Shown here: positions 58,085 through 64,000 of the stretch, piece by piece | Layout: every line of letters starts with the position of its first letter | How positions within the stretch are numbered: position 1 is the stretch's first letter | Program-made: the position numbers and the translations under genes | Assembly: GCA_026182355.1 (NCBI GenBank) | Contig: JAPFBL010000104.1 | Coordinates: 434,001 to 498,000 of the forward strand | Length of the DNA: 64,000 nt | DNA from: Hermatobates lingyangjiaoensis | Lineage: Eukaryota; Arthropoda; Insecta; Hemiptera; Hermatobatidae | Direction of reading: 5' to 3' | Notes under the pieces: generated by a model | The model's input: the letters and a program-made list of their open reading frames with translations, nothing else | Database searches by the model: none | Told to the model about the DNA's origin: nothing

Positions 58085-58365
58085 AGGGGCCAGATTAGCA
58101 CAGTGGTTAACGTACTCGGCTCTGAAGGAGTAGGTCCGTGGTTTGATACCCACCTGGCTCTCAATTTATTTACATCGGAGGTGAATAAATCTTTCCATAA
58201 GAACGGACGTAAAACTGTCGGACTCGAGCCTGTACGGTGACAGCTGTACTTGTTAAAGATCTCTACTCTAAATACACTTGAGTAAGGCAATATTTAGAAC
58301 TCCCAATGTAGAATCAACATTGGTTTAGCCCATTACTAAAATGGGTGCAAAATAATAAATGGGCC
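58085..58365 (+). mobile_element. tRNA-derived SINE, plus orientation
   Basis: The head GGGCCAGATTAGCACAGTGG then TTAACGTACTCGGC (A box) and GTGGTTTGATACCCACC (B box) are followed by the family body (TTTATTTACATCGGAGGTGA and AAATACACTTGAGTAAGGC). The tail CCATTACTAAAATGGGTGC is shared with the copy at 13828-14098 and differs from the TTAGG tails at 35-38 kb. Confidence 0.82.
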
Positions 58366-59030
58366 ACAATATCCACTCCTATAACTAAAAGGTGGAAGCC
58401 TTATAAGTGTGGGCGTTGGAAAGCGAAACTTTTTGGAATTATAATATACGAGGATACATAGGTCTTCAGCGGTCTTTCGTTTGCGGATTCAGTGGACTTC
58501 ACACGCATTCAGCTGACTTATCCGTTTCCATTCATGCCTGTTCTCACAGACTCAGTTTCAATGATGTTTTCGTGTACAGGTCACACAGAAAAAGTTGCCA
58601 TTCATGGTAGCTCTCATAGACTCAAATGACGTTACATGTTCTTAGGCAGATTACTGATCCCAACACTAATATCATTTAGAGAGCATTAAATGAAGCATTT
58701 ATTTGTCTCCTGGGAGGTAGATCTGCTCTTCGATTTAACCGCAGTCGTTAACTGTACTTTCTTTTTATTTACATAGTCGTTTTAAAAACGTTTGTTTCTT
58801 TATTTATTTTTCATGTATAGTTGGTCGTTTATTATTTAATATTTTATTTTTATTTATTATATTTTTCTTTCTTTTTTACATATTTTTGTTATTATTTATC
58901 ACTCTACCATCCCTCCTTAAACTGGGTACACTTTGTTCGATGGTTAAAGGTTTTCTGTGATTCTTCTTCTGTGGCTCCACAATTAAAAGAAGGCGGTGAA
59001 GTCCAATAATAAATTATGGTGTTCAGTCTT
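58366..59030. other. No gene seen
   Basis: A moderately rich unique stretch at 58420-58640, then T-rich sequence. Confidence 0.45.
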
Positions 59031-59034
59031 TTTT

Positions 59035-59330
59035 AAAGTGAGTGGCGCTTCAGGAGTGGCATTTCCCAACATACTTGTGAGAGTTTTGGGGGCTACGATA
59101 TATATTTAAAGGTATGGTTGTTTGACCTGAAGCAGTGTGAATGCTGATAGACAGAAGAGACCACAGGCCGGCTGGCAGGTGTTAGTTAAGAAGGGTCGTA
59201 ATGGTAAAGCCGGCCGACGCCTCATTTGCAGCACGCACCGACCCCCTTAATAAATTAACTAATAAATGAGCTTATTAAACACCCTCTAAGTCTAATATTA
59301 ATTGGACTATTTAAAGGTTTATGTAACGAA
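59035..59330. promoter_or_regulatory. Candidate enhancer-like conserved non-coding element
   Basis: A GC-rich core (AAAGCCGGCCGACGCCTCAT and GCAGCACGCACCGACC) is followed directly by a cluster of homeodomain-like words (TTAATAAATTAACTAATAAA). Unique in the window and not coding. The regulatory role is an inference. Confidence 0.3.
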
Positions 59331-62300
59331 GTGGAACACGTTTTGTCGCTAGGGCTATCCGCAGGAATTTTAATCTCCAAAATTCACACTTTATGCTGAA
59401 ATATTTAAATCACCAACTTTGTAATTTAAATTATAATATTAATGTTAGCCAACTTCACATATTAAGCTCAAATATTTATGTGGCCGACTTACACATAGTG
59501 TTCCAAAAATCCCGATGAAAACTAGAGCCAGTATTTCTCACCTACGCGATTTTTTAATTGTTTCTCTTTTAAATACTTTCCAACAATCACCACCAGAGAT
59601 ATTAGCATATTTTAATAGAGAAATTAAATAAAAGGACTGTATTTATAAATTTGCATGCTAATTCAACTAGAATATAGAACAATTAACATTTTTAGTCCTT
59701 CATTAATATACAATTTGGCATTTTTGATATTCAATAAATTCATATTCTGCAAATAATTACACTATTACTAAATTCTGTTTACTTCTTTCACTCTACATAT
59801 TGTAATAAACCGTTTTTATTTATGGCTTATTTGTTAATAAATATATAATTTTTATTTTCGACGTCTTTAGAGAAAATTATCATAGTTGCTATTCTTTCCA
59901 TGCATTGAAGATCATTTTCAGGTCTCAGTTTAAAAGCCTTCATCAATTTTGTAGCAATTTCAATTATTGTGACTTCAAAATTGAGTAATTAAAGAAGAGA
60001 TATAGGTCAGCCCCTATTCAGGAATCAGATCTAGATAAGGACTGTGGATTTAGTACAGAACTCAACCTCTGGGACCTGAATTCCACAGAGAGGAAAGATT
60101 TTTTGACTTAACATTACTATAGTAGTAGTAGGAACAGCTGAAACTGGTTGTAAAAATAATCCAATATAGACGCAAAAAATAAAACAGGACACTCCACAAG
60201 ACCAACGCCTGCTAAAACAATCAATAAGCAGCAATATCAGATCGATTTTCTCAAACTTTCAAAATGTAACGAAAAGAATAGAAATGAGACCCTCCTATGA
60301 AATGAGACTGATGTTTCTTGTTAACGTTTGTGTGTTCCCAGGCAATGTAACCCCCTTAACCTTTTTTAGCACAACAGTAGAGGCTTCATTGATTAAAAAC
60401 CAGTATCAACCGGACTACAGTCTGTCGCACTAACCAAGAATGGACCAAAATAATCTCCAGAGTAACATATGATGGAACCCTTTTATGTTACCAGCAGCAG
60501 AATTATGAGTTTGAAAACGAAAATTGCAACTGAGTTGCCATTGGTAAGCTAGTAAAAGAAGTTATTTAAATATAAAGCCTTAGTAAGTCTGTAAAGAAAC
60601 CCAATGGAGTATTTAAAAATATCTTAGAAACTTATTTTTGAGTGAAGAATGTCCCCTTAAATGAAGTCTGACACTGTCATTACGGTCTTAACTATTCTTG
60701 TTCCCTTAATTATCATTTCATTTGTTTGTGCGCATGTTTTCTTCGAACAAGAAAATCTTAATTTAGAACTCGTTTGAAGAACCAGTTTCTAAGGGCTTAC
60801 TGTTATTGTACACCATGGTTGTCTATTTATAGTCTTCATCATTTAACAGTTAACTAGTGTCATAACCACTACTGTGTATGCACTATGATATATTGAGACA
60901 TACATAATTAACGGAATCTTGTTTGAATTTTTTTTAATAATCAATGCAAGTATAATGAACTTAAACAAACATTCTTTTTACAATGAGAGCATTTGTTTGC
61001 TATACATTCCCTCAACACGTGGCCTGCACCAACAAGTACGTGCAATAACTGCATGTATATATACTTACATATCTAAACAAAAATATATAAATTAAGATAA
61101 TATGAACTGGTACAATAAATTTTATATAAAGAAAAATGTACATCTCCAAATTTTCACGTCACATTTGTTGGGATCCCGAAGTCCAGTTTTCGCCTTTTTT
61201 TTCAATAATTCTATGTGTATGAGAGTGATTGTGGTTTATTCTTTTTATAAAATTAATTTCAATTATGTACAACCATAAGTGCTATGCTCATTATTTTTGG
61301 ATATATAATAGTCCAAAAGTTATAACTACAATAGTCCAAAATATATTTCTATAATAGTAATATATTATATGAATGTAACATTTTAATATAAAACAAAGCA
61401 TTAAAATGTACAAATATATACAAAAGTGTAATGTTCTCTTGTCGACACAATATATTCAACACTATTTGTTTTCATTCTTCCTTGGTCGCTAGACAGAACC
61501 TCTATAAACAAAGAAAAATAGTATACAAATATACTATTTTGATTTTATCCAAAATAGGCTCTATAAGTAGATTTACCCATTTTATTTATCCAATTTTTTA
61601 TTAAAAAATATTAAATAAATGCTATAAAGATCAAAAAAATGAAAATAATGAAAAATCTATTTTTTCTAAAAAAATTATTTTTTAACATATTTTTCCTTCA
61701 GTTAACAGTTAAATAGTATTAAATTATGGAATGAATAACAAACTGACAGCAGTATTAACTGAACTGGTGTTCAAAATGTTTAAATAACTGAAAGGTTATT
61801 TGAGAATTTTTTTTCCTACATGCTAACTCTATGGTATTGAGATTTTGGAATTATTACGAAACCAACAAAACTAGAAAAATTGTAATTTTTGTAAATTATC
61901 AAACATATATTTGGAAACATAATTTGAATTTTTTTTAGTAACAAATAAGATCAGTTCTGCGAAGAAAATATGAATATTTGTAGTCATGACTGATTCGGAA
62001 AGATTGTGAACACTGTACAGGTCACACCGATTGTCCGATATAATGATATTAACATGAAAATATCACCTTTCACATCACTTACACAGCAAGAGGTGTAATG
62101 ATACTTTTTACAACTTCATAAAAGTTTCCTTTTAACGATTAACTATAGAAATGGAAAGATTGTCAAAAAATCTACCTAAAAATATGATACACAGCAAATG
62201 TATGCTGACTGCTCTCCAAATAGGTGAAGGATGGGTAAAGGAGAAAGACAACGTTTCTAAGGATGAAAGAAAACAGGTATAAAAGAATCTTCATTAAAAC

Positions 62301-63090
62301 TACTAAAATAAATTCTAAACAGGCATGTAAAAAAGTCTCTTTAGATAAGAAACCAAACCGGAAAAACTATGTAAGTCACACAATGTCTAAAACTGAAGAA
62401 ATTTTTATTTCTGACTGATTTTTTGATAGAATTATAGTCCTCTTTTTTTCCAGTTAAATCCAACAATATTTAATTAACTTGGATTTTATACCATTGGTTG
62501 AATTTTGAATATAGTTAATAGTAATTGCTTCCAACTCCAACATTAATAGCCTCTATCTTTGATTCTGTTCTATGAGCAAAAAGTTAGACCCATTAGTTAT
62601 TTGGCATCCACTTTAGTTTCAGGTGAACTATTTCACCAGATTTATAGGAATTATGAAAATGTTTTTTTTTTTAAATTTGTAGCCCTTCATTAAGATAGGA
62701 GATATATTTGCAAAGTTCATCACTTAATGTTTGATGCAATTCATCTGGAATATAATTTACTACAAAAAAAAGAAAGGAAAAGAAGAAAAATACATAGCAC
62801 ACACTCGTATTTTAAATAAAACAGAAGACAATTTAATTATAATTAACATCATTATTACTATTAATCGGCCTGCTGGTTACAATAATAATACTGCTATTGG
62901 TTTTATCATTCAAATTGTAACCAGAACATGAGAGACTTCGATTCCATAATGACCACGCTCATTAGCATAATATATATTTAGCATCGTCATGGTTATCTTC
63001 AGGCTATAAATTTTATTTTTTTATTTACAAATAATCTGACTAATTTTAAATTCAATTTACATGTGTAATTACATAATTTTAAATTTTCAA
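59331..63090. other. Intron-like sequence without recognisable genes
   Basis: AT-rich. A short minus-strand PLE-like phrase (CATCGTCATGGTTATCTTCA in plus text) lies near 62983-63002. Short frames show no domain. Confidence 0.45.
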
Positions 63091-63094
63091 AACC

Positions 63095-63370
63095 AGGTAG
63101 ACAGGAATCAATTTATAATTACATTAAATTAGTGGAATATGAAAACAATAAATAAATAAAAGAAAAAATTGAAAAAATTGAGGGACGAACAGAGAAATTG
63201 ATACATACATAAAAAAATAAATAAAATTTTATTTTATTCTATCATAGCTTAGTCCGTACTTTTATTTATGTATCAATTTCTCTGTTCGTCCCTCAATTTT
63301 ATCTTTTATTTATTTATTATTTTCATATTTCACTAATTTAATGTAATTATAAATTGATTCCTATCTACCT
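63095..63370. repeat. Long hairpin: arms of about 110-115 bp
   Basis: The left arm 63095-63213 (AGGTAGACAGGAATCAATTT ... GGGACGAACAGAGAAATTGA) and the right arm 63261-63370 are inverted copies with small indels, about 47 bp apart. The right arm leads directly into a PLE end. A transcript would fold into a long double strand. Confidence 0.85.
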
Positions 63371-63560
63371 TTTTATCTGTGACCGGGCGCGCATGCGGCA
63401 ACACTGTCGGTCTCCAACCGTCTCTGAACCAGTGCGCTTGGTTTCCCAAGCGGGATATTTTTATCCTCTCTTATCTCTCCTGAAGACTGTTCAAACCAAA
63501 AATTGGAGACTGTAAGTGTGTTCTTTTGATTTCTCTATGTTTCTTTGTCTATATTAAACT
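63371..63560 (+). mobile_element. Penelope-like element 3' end, plus orientation
   Basis: Shares the lead GACCGGGCGCGCATGCGGCA with 41540, and CTCTCTTATCTCTCCTGAAG then ATTGGAGACTGTAAGTGTG with 42440-42600. The core at about 63479 has CTGAAGA, but the stem and GAAA are damaged (AAAA). It ends in a TA tract at 63560-63576. Confidence 0.7.
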
Positions 63561-63571
63561 ATATATATATA

Positions 63572-63660
63572 TATATCAAAGTTCTCGAGAAGAAACTTAT
63601 AGACAAGAACTACTCTGTCGTGTTCAACAAAGCATGTATATATATATATATATATACATT
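63572..63660 (+). pseudogene. Penelope-associated coding fragment followed by (TA)n
   Basis: EKKLIDKNYSVVFNKAC reads into the TA tract at 63636-63656. It corresponds to DRKELRDREYYIVFNKTC at 16257-16317. I cannot place it with certainty in a PLE protein. Confidence 0.4.
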
Positions 63661-63965
63661 GTTAAAAATTATACCATATTTAGCTGGGAGGGGGAATTAA
63701 TAAAAAGAAGCCATATACTTGATAAAAGTATCGACCGTGGAATAGAAACAAAACTAATGTGTATCGGGACTTGGTCAGTTCTTCAGGTTCAAATTAAACT
63801 CTCATTCCCAACGTTTCAATCTTTATTTAAAACAATTTTCATAAGCAGAAGCATAAACTTTGAAACAGAAAAACTAAGTATTACATTAGAAATTATTTTA
63901 CAAAGTAAAATAGTATGTGAATTTTAACAACTGTAGTCTGAATGAACAGTGACATTGAATGGACA
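63661..63965. other. Open frame without recognised domain
   Basis: A plus-strand frame continues from about 63680 to 63927 (roughly 80 codons) in AT-rich sequence. It has no recognisable motif and may be the remainder of the element before it. Confidence 0.3.
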
Positions 63966-63969
63966 GTGA

Positions 63970-64000
63970 ACACGTGACACTGAAGTTCAGTGTCACGTGT
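63970..64000. repeat. Near-perfect palindrome at the window edge with two CACGTG sites
   Basis: ACACGTGACACTGAA and its exact complement are separated by a single G. Each arm holds an E-box CACGTG. The structure may continue past the window. Confidence 0.9.

Noticed and set aside
57841..58290. 149-codon minus-strand frame
   Set aside because: It crosses the complement of a SINE and an ACT microsatellite, so it is not a gene.
1..64000. CRISPR arrays, operons, prophage or bacterial genes
   Set aside because: No spaced identical repeats, no dense long ORFs and no ribosome binding sites; spliced exon and element content are eukaryotic.

Overview
This is a eukaryotic, intron-like window that is strongly AT-rich. 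It contains one recognisable piece of a host gene and many decayed transposable elements. I see no operons, ribosome binding sites or bacterial features. The Ig-domain exon, the mix of element families (Penelope-like, Helentron, mariner, hAT, pogo/Tigger, tRNA-derived SINE) and TTAGG-type SINE tails suggest an arthropod. Species and class cannot be fixed from the sequence.

Host gene: one exon on the minus strand (14759-14880) encodes the first half of an Ig domain of the Lachesin/Klingon/neurotrimin-like cell-adhesion type, with clean splice sites on both sides. I found no other exon of this gene, so most of the window is probably its long introns, with possible regulatory islands near 21.5, 30.5, 32.5, 45.2, 54.0, 55.9 and 59.2 kb.

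Mobile elements, left to right: inverted Penelope-like (PLE) ends at 0.6-1.0 kb; PLE ends with (TA)n and (GA)n at 6.2-6.8 kb; Helentron-type sequences at 8.8-10.9 kb, including a decayed helicase; a SINE and a jockey-like RT end at 13.8-14.4 kb; a LINE RNase H remnant at 15.7-16.0 kb; PLE at 16.2-16.5 kb; SINE at 17.5 kb; a large divergent PLE inverted repeat at 19.6-20.3 kb; a SINE head at 22.0 kb; a hAT MITE at 33.7-34.1 kb; three same-orientation SINEs and a Tigger-like MITE at 35.5-38.0 kb; a dense PLE cluster at 40.0-42.6 kb including a GIY-YIG-type ORF end; an internally deleted mariner at 43.8-44.7 kb; a LINE RT remnant at 50.4-50.9 kb; a second Helentron/HINE family at 51.0-52.6 kb; PLE pieces, an IS630/Tc1-mariner mini-element and a SINE at 56.7-58.4 kb; and a long hairpin with more PLE sequence at 63.1-63.7 kb.

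The most interesting observation is shared by several PLE ends that otherwise differ. Each carries a box CTGANGA, one unpaired base, a short stem whose two arms change together, GAAA, a short palindrome and then U-H. This matches the hammerhead ribozyme layout known from Penelope-like elements, except for the extra unpaired base. The same ends repeatedly run into (TA)n tracts, sometimes with two copies meeting tail to tail on one tract.
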